Shown in pieces: positions 34,459-43,256 of a stretch of 64,000 nucleotides of DNA. The stretch covers positions 186,001-250,000 of the forward strand of contig CAVXOE010000014.1 in the NCBI GenBank assembly GCA_963763365.1, in the 5' to 3' direction. The translations under genes were made by a program, and so were the position numbers. Origin of the DNA: VAZQ01 sp963763365. Lineage in GTDB: Bacteria; Pseudomonadota; Alphaproteobacteria; Rhizobiales; Xanthobacteraceae. The notes below the pieces were generated by a model, which saw only the letters and a program-made list of their open reading frames with translations, searched no databases and was not told the DNA's origin. Positions within the stretch are counted from its first letter, which is position 1. The number at the start of each line of letters is the position of its first letter.

Positions 34459-34655
34459 AAGCCGTGCGGAAGAATGGGCGAGGGGATTGAGATGCCGGCG
34501 CACTTTACGGCCGGGGCGGCTCTGGTCAACCGACACAGCCCGATACGTGATATGTGCGCGAAATCGATTGGACCCGCAAAAAACTCGGACTACGCTGCCA
34601 ACCGCATTTGAGACCAAGCTCCGGACAAGGAGCGGCAAGGCGAGGGAGCGCGACG

Positions 34656-35930
34656 ATGATAAGGCAGGGAGTTTTCACGCTCATGCTGACAGGAGCTCTT
34701 GGCGGTTTGGGGTTCGCCCAGGACGCGCCGTTGCCGCGCGCCAAGCCCGAAGAAGTAGGCATGTCCTCCGTGCGGCTTGGCGAGATCGCCAAGATTCTCA
34801 ACGCCGATGTCGCGCGCGGGCGCCTTCCGGGCGCAGTGATCGCAATCGCGCGGCGCGGCAAGCTCGTCTATTTCGAGCCGTTCGGCTTCCGCGACAAGTC
34901 GGCCGGCGTACCGATGACGGTGGATACGATCTTCAACATCGCCTCCATGACCAAGCCGATGACCGCAGTGGCGGCGCTCCAGCTCTACGAGCAGGGCCGG
35001 CCGCTGATGGACGAGCCGGTGGCGAAATACTTTCCGAAATTCGCCGACATGAAGGTCGCGCAGCTTGACGCCAAGGGCGAGACCATCACCGGAACGGTGC
35101 CCGCCGGGCGCAAGATCACCGTGCAGGATCTCTTCCGCCACACCTCGGGGCTGATCTATGGCGGGCGCGGTGCGACTGCGGTACACAAGCTTTACCCCGA
35201 GGGCAGCGGCTCGGCGGCGGTCAACCTGACGGCGGCGGAATTCCTCGACAAGCTGAGCGCGCAACCGTTGCTGCACCAGCCAGGCGCGGTGTGGGATTAC
35301 GGTTTCGGTCTCGACGTACTGGGGCTCTTGGTCGAGCAGATCTCCGAGCAGACGCTCGGTCATTATTTCCAGGACAACATCCTCAAGCCGCTTGGCATGG
35401 TCGATACCGGCTTCCATGTGCCGGCCGACAAAGTGGCGCGCTACGCCAGAGCACTGCCGAACGATCCCGACAGCGGTCGGCCGCAATCGATGATGGCGCT
35501 CGACAAGCCGCTGAAGTTCGAATGCGGCGGCGGCTGCCTCGCGTCGACGGCCGGCGACTACATGCGCTTTGCGCAAATGCTGCTGAACAAGGGACAGTAT
35601 CGCGACGCGCGAATTCTGGCCCGCAAGACCGCCGAATACATGCTGTCGAACCAACTCGGCCCCGAGGTCAAGAACCTTATCGGCAATGCCGACCCGACCC
35701 GCGCCGACTACGGCTTTGGGCTGGGGCTCGCGGTGCGCACCACTCCCGGCGTCGTGCGGATGATGGGCTCGGTCGGCGACTTCTCCTGGCCGGGCGCGAG
35801 CGGCACCAACTGGTGGGCCGACCCGAAGGAGGAGCTTGCGGTGGTCTTCATGGCACACTCGCCCGGCCCGATCCGCTGGCACTATCGTCAGATGATCAAC
35901 GCGCTGGTTTATCAATCGATCATGGATTGA
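34656..35930 (+). CDS. Serine hydrolase, beta-lactamase class C/esterase family, exported
   Basis: 424 residues from ATG 34656 after GAGGGAG. Short signal peptide ending LGFAQD. The active-site SxxK is SMTK (Ser97-Lys100). The second motif reads YGF (WDYGFGLDVLGLLVE) where penicillin-binding members have YxN, as often seen in esterase-type members. GASGTNWWADP stands at the third motif position. Such proteins hydrolyse esters or amides in the periplasm, and only some act on beta-lactams. It starts a plus-strand series with a Bug binding protein and two metallo-beta-lactamase-fold genes, suggesting ester or amide breakdown and uptake of the product. Confidence 0.88.
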   Translation: MIRQGVFTLMLTGALGGLGFAQDAPLPRAKPEEVGMSSVRLGEIAKILNADVARGRLPGAVIAIARRGKLVYFEPFGFRDKSAGVPMTVDTIFNIASMTKPMTAVAALQLYEQGRPLMDEPVAKYFPKFADMKVAQLDAKGETITGTVPAGRKITVQDLFRHTSGLIYGGRGATAVHKLYPEGSGSAAVNLTAAEFLDKLSAQPLLHQPGAVWDYGFGLDVLGLLVEQISEQTLGHYFQDNILKPLGMVDTGFHVPADKVARYARALPNDPDSGRPQSMMALDKPLKFECGGGCLASTAGDYMRFAQMLLNKGQYRDARILARKTAEYMLSNQLGPEVKNLIGNADPTRADYGFGLGLAVRTTPGVVRMMGSVGDFSWPGASGTNWWADPKEELAVVFMAHSPGPIRWHYRQMINALVYQSIMD

Positions 35931-36061
35931 TCGGCGGCGAAACGTGCGCGTGTGCGCGAAATTCTCGGCGGCGATGAGACTGTCTCCGCCGATTTCACAA
36001 CAGAGGACAGAAAAGCGCGAGCGGCCTCGTTGCCGCTCCGACCTTTTTCGGGGAGGGCCTA

Positions 36062-37045
36062 ATGGAGAGACGTCATCGTCGGCTTGTTGGATGGGCGGTT
36101 TCGCTGTGCGTGTTCCTGTGCGTACCCGCGCTGGCGCAGGCCCAGTCATTTCCCACGAATCCGATCCGCATTCTGGTGCCGACCGCGCCAAGCACGCCGC
36201 CCGACATCATCAGCCGGGTGGTCGCGTCCGAACTCAGCGACAGCGAGGGCTGGCGCGTCGTGGTCGAGAACAAGCCCGGTGCGGTGCAGACGATCGCCGG
36301 CAGCGAAGTTCTCAAGCAGCCGGCCGAGGGCTATTCGATCTTCGCGTTGAGCCTGCCTGTGAGTGCCGCGCCGGCCTTCCTGCCGAACATGCCGTTCAAC
36401 GTGACCGGCGATTTCGATCCAGTGACGAAGGTTTCGACCTCGTACAACGTTCTGGTCGTGAACCCCTCGATCGCGGCGAAATCGGTCACCGAGCTTGTCG
36501 CGCTCCTCAAGAGCCAGCCCGACAAGTTGACGTTTTCGTCAGGCGGCTTCGGCACGCCTGCGCACCTGATCGGCGAGATGTTCAAGCTGCAGACCGGTAC
36601 GCGGGCAACGCACGTGCCATACCAGCAGTTTCCGCAGGCCATTGGCGATCTGCTCAACGGCACCAATCAGTTCATGTTCATCACCACGCTGCCGGTGGTC
36701 GACCTGATTGCCGCCGGGAAGCTGCGCGCACTGGCCGTCACCGGTCCCAAGCGGGTGCCGGCGCTCAAGGATGTGCCGACCATCGTCGAACAGGGCTTCC
36801 CCGACCTCGTGGTCGAAGATTGGGTCGGCTTCGCGGTGAAGCGCGGTACTCCGGCCGACGTCACGGCGCGGCTGAACGCGGCCATCAACAAGGCGCTGGC
36901 GAAGGAGAAGGTGCGCGAGGCGTTCGCCAAGGTCGGCGCCGAGCCTGCGGGCGGCAGTGCGGCAAGCTTCGGCGATCTCGTCAAGGCGCAGGTGGCGCAC
37001 TGGGGCAAGGTCGTGAAAGACGCCGGCATCAGGATGCAGCAATAA
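36062..37045 (+). CDS. Bug/TctC-family carboxylate-binding protein
   Basis: 327 residues with a signal peptide (LVGWAVSLCVFLCVPALAQAQ). The mature start FPTNPIRILVPTAPSTPPDIISR and then VVVENKPGAVQTIAGSEVLKQPAEGYSIF are characteristic. The glycine-rich GGFGTPAHLIGEMFKL, with THVPYQQFPQAIGDLLNGTNQFMF, forms the ligand pocket. Periplasmic receptor for a carboxylate or similar anion; as for most Bug proteins no membrane partner is adjacent. Unlike the other Bug gene (4411-5404), this copy is intact. Two bases separate its stop from the next gene's ATG, so it likely forms an operon with the metallo-hydrolase genes. Confidence 0.92.
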   Translation: MERRHRRLVGWAVSLCVFLCVPALAQAQSFPTNPIRILVPTAPSTPPDIISRVVASELSDSEGWRVVVENKPGAVQTIAGSEVLKQPAEGYSIFALSLPVSAAPAFLPNMPFNVTGDFDPVTKVSTSYNVLVVNPSIAAKSVTELVALLKSQPDKLTFSSGGFGTPAHLIGEMFKLQTGTRATHVPYQQFPQAIGDLLNGTNQFMFITTLPVVDLIAAGKLRALAVTGPKRVPALKDVPTIVEQGFPDLVVEDWVGFAVKRGTPADVTARLNAAINKALAKEKVREAFAKVGAEPAGGSAASFGDLVKAQVAHWGKVVKDAGIRMQQ

Positions 37046-37047
37046 CC

Positions 37048-37938
37048 ATGGCAGCCGATTTCAAAGTGACGCTGCTCGGAACCGGCGTTCCGATCCCGAG
37101 CCCGGAGCGGTTCGGCCCGTCGACCTTGGTCGAGGCGGGCGACCAGAAGCTGCTGATCGACGCCGGCCGTGGCGCCGCGATCCGCCTCTACCAGCTCGGC
37201 GTGCCGATCGGACGGCTCGATGCGCTGCTGCTGACGCACTATCACTCCGACCACACCTCGGGCATTCCCGACGTGTGGCTGACCGGCTGGCTCACGTCGC
37301 ATTTCGGCACCCGCACCAAGCCGTTTCGCGTCATCGGCCCGACTGGAGCCAGGACGCTGATGGAGAATCTCGAGCGCGCCTATGCGCTCGACATCAAGAT
37401 CCGGATCGCCGACGAGAAGCTGCCGCCGGAGGGCATCGCGGTCGAAGTCGAGGAGTATGATCGCGACGGCGTGATCTACGAGAAGAACGGCGTCAAGGTC
37501 ATCGCCTTCGAGGTCGATCATGGCGACGTGATCAAGCCGGCCTACGGCTATCGCATCGAATACGGCGGGCGCGCCGCGGTGATCTCCGGCGACACCCGCT
37601 ACAACCTCAACGTCATCAAGTACGGCACCGGCGCCGACCTCCTGGTGCACGAGGTGGCGGCTGCACGGCCCGAATTGATGAAGGAAGCCTACATCCAGCG
37701 CATCGTCGCGCATCATGTCACGCCGGACGTTGCCGGACGCGTGTTCGCACAGGCGCGCCCGAAGCTTGCCGCCTATACGCATTTCGTCATGCTGGCGAGC
37801 GAACACGTCAAGCCACCCACGCTCGACGACGTGGTCAACGAGACGCGGCAGACCTATGATGGCCCGTTGCAACTCGGCGAAGACTTGATGACGTTCGAGA
37901 TCGGCGAGACAGTGACCGTGCGGAAATTCGAAAAATGA
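37048..37938 (+). CDS. Metallo-beta-lactamase-fold hydrolase (ribonuclease Z-like)
   Basis: 296 residues from ATG 37048; the frame is open much further upstream, but that stretch is the antisense-like shadow of the Bug gene. The zinc motif is LLTHYHSDHTSGIPDVWL (HxHxDH), with a later FEVDHGDVIKPAYGYRIEYGG and RAAVISGDTRYN as in RNase Z and arylsulfatase AtsA-type hydrolases. No signal peptide. No RNase Z exosite insertion is visible, so a small-molecule hydrolase is more likely than tRNA processing. It follows a Bug binding protein and precedes a second, exported member of the same fold. Confidence 0.88.
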   Translation: MAADFKVTLLGTGVPIPSPERFGPSTLVEAGDQKLLIDAGRGAAIRLYQLGVPIGRLDALLLTHYHSDHTSGIPDVWLTGWLTSHFGTRTKPFRVIGPTGARTLMENLERAYALDIKIRIADEKLPPEGIAVEVEEYDRDGVIYEKNGVKVIAFEVDHGDVIKPAYGYRIEYGGRAAVISGDTRYNLNVIKYGTGADLLVHEVAAARPELMKEAYIQRIVAHHVTPDVAGRVFAQARPKLAAYTHFVMLASEHVKPPTLDDVVNETRQTYDGPLQLGEDLMTFEIGETVTVRKFEK

Positions 37939-37981
37939 TCGTGCCAGGTTCGGCATCTTGGTTTCGCGCGGAGGTTCGGCG

Positions 37982-39055
37982 ATGACGCGGGCATCGGTTG
38001 GAGTCGTGGCGCTGGCATTCGTGCTGGCTGTCGGCGCGTCCGGACTATCGCCCGCGCGGGCAGCCCCATGCCTGGTCGTGACCCTGACCGGCACCCAGAG
38101 CGGACCGGCCGTGTTCAACGGCCAGGCGGGAGCCGGCACGCTGGTCAGCTACGGCGACGACGGCAACGACTGCGGGGCCGTTCGGCTGCTGATCGATGCC
38201 GGGCGCGGCACCAACATGCGCCTCTCGCAACTCAACGTCACGCCGGTGCAGTTGAACGCGATATTCTTCACCCACATGCACTCGGACCATACCGAGGGCT
38301 TTGCCGACATCATGCAGCACCGCTGGGCCTGGAACTCGCGCGGGCCTAAGCTCGATATCGTCTGCAGCGCCGACGTGGCATCGCGATTTGGCCACACGGT
38401 CAGTTGCGAGAAATTTGTCGCGCACATCGGCGACGCCTTCCTGCTCTCGGGCGAGATCGCGCAGCGGCGCTCCGAAGGCGGCGGCGAGGTTCGGCTCACC
38501 GGCGGACCTGCCGAGCTCGCTCACCTCATCACCTTCGCGCCGAAGAACGAGCCGCAGACGGTCTGGTCGCTGGGCGACGTCAAGGTCAGCGCGATCCGCT
38601 CGACCCACATTCCCGGCCACGCCTCGTATCGCGTGGACACGCCCGCCGGCAGCGTGGTGATCGGCGGCGATGCGGCCAACGATTTGCTGACCTTGCCGCG
38701 CAGCCACTCCACGTCCGACCAGGTCGAACTGCTGGCCAAGGGCGCCGACGTCATCGTGCACTCCACCATGCATCCGGTGATGGGGCCGGAGCGCGACAGC
38801 GGGATGCCGGCCGAGGTCTTCAACCGCCAGAGCAGCACGAACGATCTCGGCGCCATGGCGCAGCGTGCCGGGGCGAAGCACCTGATGCTCACGCATCTCG
38901 GCCCATCGATCGGCGCTGCGCGGCAAGGCGCCTACAAGGTGCCGGGCGGGCCGCTGACGGCGGACGATTTCCGCAAAGCCGCCGTCGCCGGCGGATTCAC
39001 CGGCAACATCATCGTCGGCGCCGATCTCACCAGCCTGCGCCTGCCGGCGAAGTGA
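37982..39055 (+). CDS. Exported metallo-beta-lactamase-fold hydrolase
   Basis: 357 residues from ATG 37982 with a signal peptide (VGVVALAFVLAVGASGLSPARA). The zinc motif is FFTHMHSDHTEGF (HxHxDH), and the strand-loop with Asp in VVIGGDAANDLL and the His in LMLTHLGPSIG complete the metal site. It is related to the gene just upstream (AGRGTNMRLSQL resembles AGRGAAIRLYQL), so the two look like one cytoplasmic and one periplasmic version. Substrate unknown; an ester, lactone or sulfate is possible. A strong bidirectional terminator follows. Confidence 0.87.
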   Translation: MTRASVGVVALAFVLAVGASGLSPARAAPCLVVTLTGTQSGPAVFNGQAGAGTLVSYGDDGNDCGAVRLLIDAGRGTNMRLSQLNVTPVQLNAIFFTHMHSDHTEGFADIMQHRWAWNSRGPKLDIVCSADVASRFGHTVSCEKFVAHIGDAFLLSGEIAQRRSEGGGEVRLTGGPAELAHLITFAPKNEPQTVWSLGDVKVSAIRSTHIPGHASYRVDTPAGSVVIGGDAANDLLTLPRSHSTSDQVELLAKGADVIVHSTMHPVMGPERDSGMPAEVFNRQSSTNDLGAMAQRAGAKHLMLTHLGPSIGAARQGAYKVPGGPLTADDFRKAAVAGGFTGNIIVGADLTSLRLPAK

Positions 39056-39101
39056 TCGGGGCGGAAGGCTGGCAGTTTGATCTCGACGTATTAGCAAACA
39101 A

Positions 39102-39125
39102 AAACCCCGCCTCGCGGCGGGGTTT
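39102..39125. terminator. Bidirectional intrinsic terminator between convergent genes
   Basis: Perfect 10-bp stem AAACCCCGCC / GGCGGGGTTT with a TCGC loop, flanked on the left by A-rich sequence. It sits between the exported hydrolase gene and ctrA, so it can serve both strands. Confidence 0.9.
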
Positions 39126-39150
39126 CGTATCTCGCGGCTGTCGCTTCTGA

Positions 39151-39852
39151 CTACGCCGGAATGCGCAACTCTTCCTCGGTCGGCTCGCGCAGCACGTAGC
39201 CGCGGCCCCACACCGTCTCGATGTAGTTCTTGCCGTCCGAGGCATTCGCAAGCTTCTTGCGCAGCTTGCAGATGAACACGTCGATGATCTTGAGCTCCGG
39301 CTCGTCCATGCCGCCGTAGAGATGGTTGAGGAACATCTCCTTGGTGAGCGTCGTGCCCTTGCGCAGCGAAAGCAGCTCGAGCATCTGATATTCCTTGCCG
39401 GTCAGATGCACGCGGGCGCCGTTCACCTCGACGGTCTTGGTGTCGAGATTGACCACGAGGTCGCCGGTGTTGATCACCGACTGCGCATGGCCCTTCGAGC
39501 GGCGCACGATGGCGTGGATGCGCGCCACCAGCTCGTCCTTGTGGAACGGCTTGGTCATGTAGTCGTCGGCGCCGAAGCCGAGACCGCGCACCTTGTCCTC
39601 GATGCCGCCCATTCCGGTGAGGATCAGGATCGGCGTCTTGACCTTCGACACCCGCAGCGAGCGCAGAACCTCGAAGCCCGACATGTCGGGCAGGTTCAGG
39701 TCGAGCAGGATGATGTCGTAGTCGTACAGCTTACCGAGATCGACACCCTCTTCGCCGAGATCGGTCGTGTAGACGTTGAAGCTTTCGGACTTCAGCATCA
39801 GCTCAATGGATTGAGCGGTGGCGCTATCGTCCTCGATCAGCAAAACGCGCAT
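39151..39852 (-). CDS. ctrA: Cell-cycle master response regulator CtrA
   Basis: 233 residues. Receiver domain with LIEDDS, phospho-Asp51 in ILLDLNLPDMSGFEVLRSL, and TKPFHKDELVARIHAIVRRSKGH. The OmpR-type winged-helix DNA-binding domain has HLTGKEYQMLELLSLRKGTTLTKEMFLNHLYGGMDEPE and VDVFICKLRKKLANA, essentially the canonical CtrA sequence. It activates flagellar, chemotaxis and division genes and can block replication initiation in the model species; phosphate comes via ChpT, encoded at 27009. Its upstream 418-bp region holds five GANTC sites, as expected for CcrM control. It is divergently transcribed from fliI. Confidence 0.97.
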   Translation of the reverse strand: MRVLLIEDDSATAQSIELMLKSESFNVYTTDLGEEGVDLGKLYDYDIILLDLNLPDMSGFEVLRSLRVSKVKTPILILTGMGGIEDKVRGLGFGADDYMTKPFHKDELVARIHAIVRRSKGHAQSVINTGDLVVNLDTKTVEVNGARVHLTGKEYQMLELLSLRKGTTLTKEMFLNHLYGGMDEPELKIIDVFICKLRKKLANASDGKNYIETVWGRGYVLREPTEEELRIPA

Positions 39853-39933
39853 GCCAGTCCCCTTCCTCGCCGCACCGGCTTAAGGTCGGCACGCCGCCGC
39901 GGCGGCCCTTCGAAAACGCTTTGGGACAAACCT

Positions 39934-40102
39934 GAGTCGAACATTAACGCCGCGTGGTTAACAAATCCTGATTCCCACGTGCACAGGCCCTCTGGGCAAA
40001 CTCCGACAAATCGCCCTAAGATATTGCACGGAACAGGTTTTTGAGCCAAGCGCCGGTTCATGTTCAGCTTTAGGACTCGGTGGTAACCGATTCTGACGAC
40101 TC
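39934..40102. promoter_or_regulatory. Cluster of five GANTC (CcrM methylation) sites
   Basis: Sites at 39934-39938 (GAGTC), 39970-39974 (GATTC), 40074-40078 (GACTC), 40089-40093 (GATTC) and 40098-40102 (GACTC). Chance would give fewer than one in 170 bp. CcrM-dependent control of ctrA promoters is known in Caulobacter. Confidence 0.75.
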
Positions 40103-40174
40103 ACACCCCCGTCCAGGCCGGTGGTCGCCGCCTGAACGTCCCCAAAACGGTGACGCAATGATTAACGACGCGGG

Positions 40175-40189
40175 TAAACACGAGGTTAA
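40175..40189 (+). promoter_or_regulatory. Candidate CtrA box upstream of fliI
   Basis: TAAA-CACGAGG-TTAA, one change from the TTAA-N7-TTAA consensus, 82 bp before the fliI start. Confidence 0.55.
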
Positions 40190-40270
40190 GAATTGGCCGG
40201 CAAGTGGCAATTGTCGCCGCCGAGTGTGGCGCGAATGCCTCACATTTGATGCGCGAAGCCGGATGGCGTC

Positions 40271-41593
40271 ATGAAGGCGCTCGCCACTCAGATCGACGAA
40301 CTCGACGCGGTCGAGGTCTACGGCCGGGTGGTCGGGGTGCGCGGACTGATGGTCGAGGTCGCGGGGCCGATCCATGCGATGTCGGTCGGCGCAAGGGTGC
40401 TGATCGAAACCGGGCAGGCGAGGCCCATCCCGTGCGAGGTGGTGGGGTTCTCCGGCGCGAACGCGCTGCTCATGCCGTTCGCCGTGCTCGAAGGGGTCCG
40501 CCGCGGCTGCAAGGCAGTGGTGGTGTCGGCGCCGTCGGCGGTGCGTCCGTCGCCGCAATGGCTCGGCCGGGTGGTCAACGCCATGGGCGAGCCGATCGAC
40601 GGCAAAGGTCCGTTACCACTTGGTCCTTCGCCTTACCCGTTCCGCAACCCGCCGCCGCCGGCGCATGCCAGGAGGCGCGTCGGCGGCCCGCTCGATCTCG
40701 GCGTGCGCGCGCTCAATACCTTTCTCACCTGCTGCCGTGGCCAGCGCATGGGCATCTTTGCCGGCTCCGGCGTCGGCAAATCGGTCATGCTCTCCATGCT
40801 CGCCCGCAACGTCCTGGCCGATGTGTCGGTGATTGGGCTCGTCGGCGAGCGCGGCCGCGAGGTGCAGGAGTTCATCCAAGACGACCTCGGCGAGGCCGGC
40901 CTCGCCCGCTCGGTCGTGGTGGTCGCGACCTCGGACGAGCCTGCGCTGATGCGCCGGCAGGCCGCGTACCTCACGCTTGCCATAGCGGAATACTTCCGCG
41001 ACCAGGGCAAGGCGGTGCTGGCGCTGATGGATTCGGTCACGCGCTTTGCCATCGCGCAGCGCGAGATCGGGCTCTCGGCGGGCGAGCCGCCGACCGCCAA
41101 GGGCTACACGCCGACCGTGTTCACCGAACTGCCGCGGCTCTTGGAGCGTGCGGGACCCGGGACCGGGGAGGGCACCATCACGGGCTTGTTCACCGTGCTG
41201 GTCGACGGCGACGACCACAACGAGCCGGTCGCCGACGCCGTGCGGTCGATCCTCGACGGCCATATCGTGATGGAGCGCGCGATCGCCGAGCGCGGCCGCT
41301 ATCCGGCGATCAACGTGCTCAAATCAGTCTCCCGCACCATGCCGCGGGCGGCCGATCCGGCCTATCTGCCGGTGCTCACCCGCGCCCGCCAGGTGATGGC
41401 GACCTACGCGGATATGGAGGAGTTGATCCGGCTTGGCGCCTATCGGGCGGGCTCGAGCGCCGAGGTGGACGAGGCGATCCGGCTGCACAAGCCGCTCGAA
41501 GGCTTTCTCGCGCAAGGTAAGGAAGAAGCAACCACGCTCGTTCAAGCCTATCTAAATCTTAAGGAAATTCTCGGCCCCACGGAAACAGAATAA
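40271..41593 (+). CDS. fliI: Flagellar export ATPase FliI
   Basis: 440 residues. Walker A is FAGSGVGKS (163-171), Walker B is in AVLALMDSVTRFA, and the family-typical GLVGERGREVQEFI, SAGEPPTAKGYTPTVFTELPRLLERAG and GTITGLFTVLVDGDDHNEPV are all present. The N-terminal beta-barrel domain (about 15-95) and the PLEGFLAQGKEEATT C-terminal region also match FliI rather than an F1-ATPase beta chain. It powers unfolding and export of flagellar subunits at the membrane export gate. Followed by fliJ after 138 bp. A candidate CtrA box lies upstream, fitting cell-cycle control of flagellar genes. Confidence 0.96.
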   Translation: MKALATQIDELDAVEVYGRVVGVRGLMVEVAGPIHAMSVGARVLIETGQARPIPCEVVGFSGANALLMPFAVLEGVRRGCKAVVVSAPSAVRPSPQWLGRVVNAMGEPIDGKGPLPLGPSPYPFRNPPPPAHARRRVGGPLDLGVRALNTFLTCCRGQRMGIFAGSGVGKSVMLSMLARNVLADVSVIGLVGERGREVQEFIQDDLGEAGLARSVVVVATSDEPALMRRQAAYLTLAIAEYFRDQGKAVLALMDSVTRFAIAQREIGLSAGEPPTAKGYTPTVFTELPRLLERAGPGTGEGTITGLFTVLVDGDDHNEPVADAVRSILDGHIVMERAIAERGRYPAINVLKSVSRTMPRAADPAYLPVLTRARQVMATYADMEELIRLGAYRAGSSAEVDEAIRLHKPLEGFLAQGKEEATTLVQAYLNLKEILGPTETE

Positions 41594-41731
41594 TAACACT
41601 GTGGCCGCACACTCACGCTCCTGGCGTGGCCCTGGCTTGGGCAGTGCCGGCAATCGTCGCAGCCTCTCGCCCAAAGGCTGCTTTCGCAAAGTGGCCCCAG
41701 GGGGGGCAGGGCGTCGGGGGAGTAAGAGCCG

Positions 41732-42145
41732 ATGAAATCACGTGAGACGTTGATTCGTCTGAAGAAATTCCAGGTCGACGAGAAGCGCCGGCGGGTCGCT
41801 CAGATCGAGGGCATGATCGCCGAGTTCGACCGCATGGCGGTCGATCTCGAGCGCGAGATCAAGACCGAGCAGGACCGCGCCGGCATCCACGATCCGGGGC
41901 ATTTCGCCTATCCGACCTACGCCAAGGCCGCGATGAACCGGCGGGAGAACCTCAAGCGCTCGGCCGACGAACTCAAGGCCCAGCTCGACGATGCCCAGGC
42001 GCAACTCGGCGAGGCCTTCGAGGAATTGAAGAAGGTCGAGCTGCTCGACGAGCGGGACCAGGCGCGCGAGCGCGCCGAGATGGACGCGCGCGAGCAGGCC
42101 GAGCTCGACGCCATCGGGCTGATGCGCAGCCACGCCAGGGCGTAA
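41732..42145 (+). CDS. fliJ: Flagellar export chaperone FliJ
   Basis: 137 residues, almost entirely one long antiparallel coiled coil (LKKFQVDEKRRRVAQIEGMIAEFDRM, then ELKAQLDDAQAQLGEAFEELKKVE), highly charged and without a signal peptide. Size, position directly after fliI, and the opening SRETLIRLKKFQVDEKRRRVAQIE identify it as the alphaproteobacterial FliJ. It forms the stalk-like partner of the FliI ring and escorts substrates to FlhA. The gap before it has no promoter-like feature I can name, so it is probably co-transcribed with fliI. Confidence 0.9.
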   Translation: MKSRETLIRLKKFQVDEKRRRVAQIEGMIAEFDRMAVDLEREIKTEQDRAGIHDPGHFAYPTYAKAAMNRRENLKRSADELKAQLDDAQAQLGEAFEELKKVELLDERDQARERAEMDAREQAELDAIGLMRSHARA

Positions 42146-42232
42146 GGCAAGGCTCCACCGGCCCGGTTGTTTGCGGCGCGGGCGCGCCGATCGTCCCTAT
42201 TTTCCTTTCCCCAACACGGGAATGGAGCGCAC

Positions 42233-42259
42233 CCGGTCTCGGGTTTACCCGAGATCGGC
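42233..42259. repeat. Inverted repeat related to those near 14975
   Basis: CGGTCTCGGG-TTTA-CCCGAGATCGG forms a hairpin with one mismatch and resembles the nested hairpin at 14975-15000 (same TTTA loop and ATCGGCA flank). It lies in the 291-bp gap after fliJ; nothing else stands out there. Confidence 0.65.
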
Positions 42260-42436
42260 ATTTCTTGATGCACGCTTGCGCCTCATGAAAGCGCGGAGCG
42301 GTAGCCGTTGGCGCGGTTTTACAATTTGTTCTAATCAACCATTCGCAATCGAACCATCCGCCGCGTTGGCCGCCATGGCCGACACTCGCTAAAGCCGCCT
42401 GGGCGATCCGACGTACTTTTTTGGTCGAGAAACAGA

Positions 42437-43138
42437 ATGAACCACAACGAGCTTAAACGAAAAATGATCGATGCCGGCCGGGTCCTGGTGGCCGAAGGAC
42501 AGGACGATTTTACGCGCGGCCATATCTCCGCGCGGCTGCCGGACAACCCATCGCTATTCTTCATGAAGCCGCACAGCCTCGGCCTCGATGAGATCACGAT
42601 GGAAAACATCCTGACGATCAATCTTGAAGGCGAGGCGGTGGCCGGCGCGTCGCGCCGCCACAGCGAGGTCTACATCCACTCTGAAATCTTCAAGGTACGC
42701 CCGGACGTCCAGTGCGTCCTGCATACCCACCCGCCGTACTCGGTCGCGCTTTCCTCGACCGATCGGCCGCTGAAATGCTTCAACCAGGGTGGCGCGCTGT
42801 TCTACAAATCACTGGGGCGATACCAGGACACCATCAACCTGATCCGCTCCAAGGACATGGGAGCAGGCGTTGCACGCGACCTCGGACCGCATCGAGCCGT
42901 GCTGCTCAAAAACCATGGCATCGTCGTAACCGCACGGACGATCGAGGAACTGATAGTGAGCGCGATTATGCTGGAAGAGGCTGCGCGGATTCAGCTCATC
43001 GCTGAGGCCGCGGGCGGCTGCGGCCCGGAATTCCCCGAAGCCGACATCAGAAAGCTCCAAGACGATATCGGCCGTCTCGACCAGTTCACCATCAACTTTG
43101 ACTATCTGGTACGCCGGCTTGGCAAGCAGAACAAATAA
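42437..43138 (+). CDS. Class II aldolase/adducin family protein
   Basis: 233 residues. The zinc-binding His pair is in VLHTHPPYSVALS and a third His in VLLKNHGIVVTARTIEELI, as in L-fuculose-phosphate aldolase and related decarboxylases. FTRGHISARLPD near the N-terminus is the usual substrate-phosphate or carboxylate loop. Members are sugar-phosphate aldolases, but the same fold also includes dihydroxyphthalate and hydroxy-acid decarboxylases. The next gene on the same strand is a Pht5-like protein, and an HpcH/HpaI aldolase follows, so aromatic-acid catabolism is more likely than sugar metabolism. This is inference from context. Confidence 0.85.
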   Translation: MNHNELKRKMIDAGRVLVAEGQDDFTRGHISARLPDNPSLFFMKPHSLGLDEITMENILTINLEGEAVAGASRRHSEVYIHSEIFKVRPDVQCVLHTHPPYSVALSSTDRPLKCFNQGGALFYKSLGRYQDTINLIRSKDMGAGVARDLGPHRAVLLKNHGIVVTARTIEELIVSAIMLEEAARIQLIAEAAGGCGPEFPEADIRKLQDDIGRLDQFTINFDYLVRRLGKQNK

Positions 43139-43256
43139 CCCGACCTAGTCGCGCTCTGACATCGCCAATGGAGCAAGGTCGTCCGCGACGCCGGTCTGCC
43201 GCGGCAGTGAAATCCCGCAATCGGCATCTCGCCAGGTGAAGCAGGAGAAGAAGCGG

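Larger units (their letters stand above)
39853..40270. promoter_or_regulatory. ctrA/fliI divergent control region
   Basis: 418 bp without a gene. It contains five GANTC sites between 39934 and 40102, a TTAA-N10-TTAA pair at 39944-39961, and a near-consensus CtrA box at 40175-40189. I cannot assign -35/-10 elements with confidence. Confidence 0.7.

Noticed and set aside
37048..37938. RNase Z for tRNA processing
   Set aside because: The HxHxDH core is present but no exosite arm is seen, and the gene sits in a catabolic block.
39944..39961. TTAA pair upstream of ctrA as a CtrA box
   Set aside because: The spacing is 10 bases, not 7, so it does not meet the consensus.
40271..41593. F1-type ATP synthase subunit
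   Set aside because: Partner fliJ, CtrA context and the flagellar-type motifs favour FliI.
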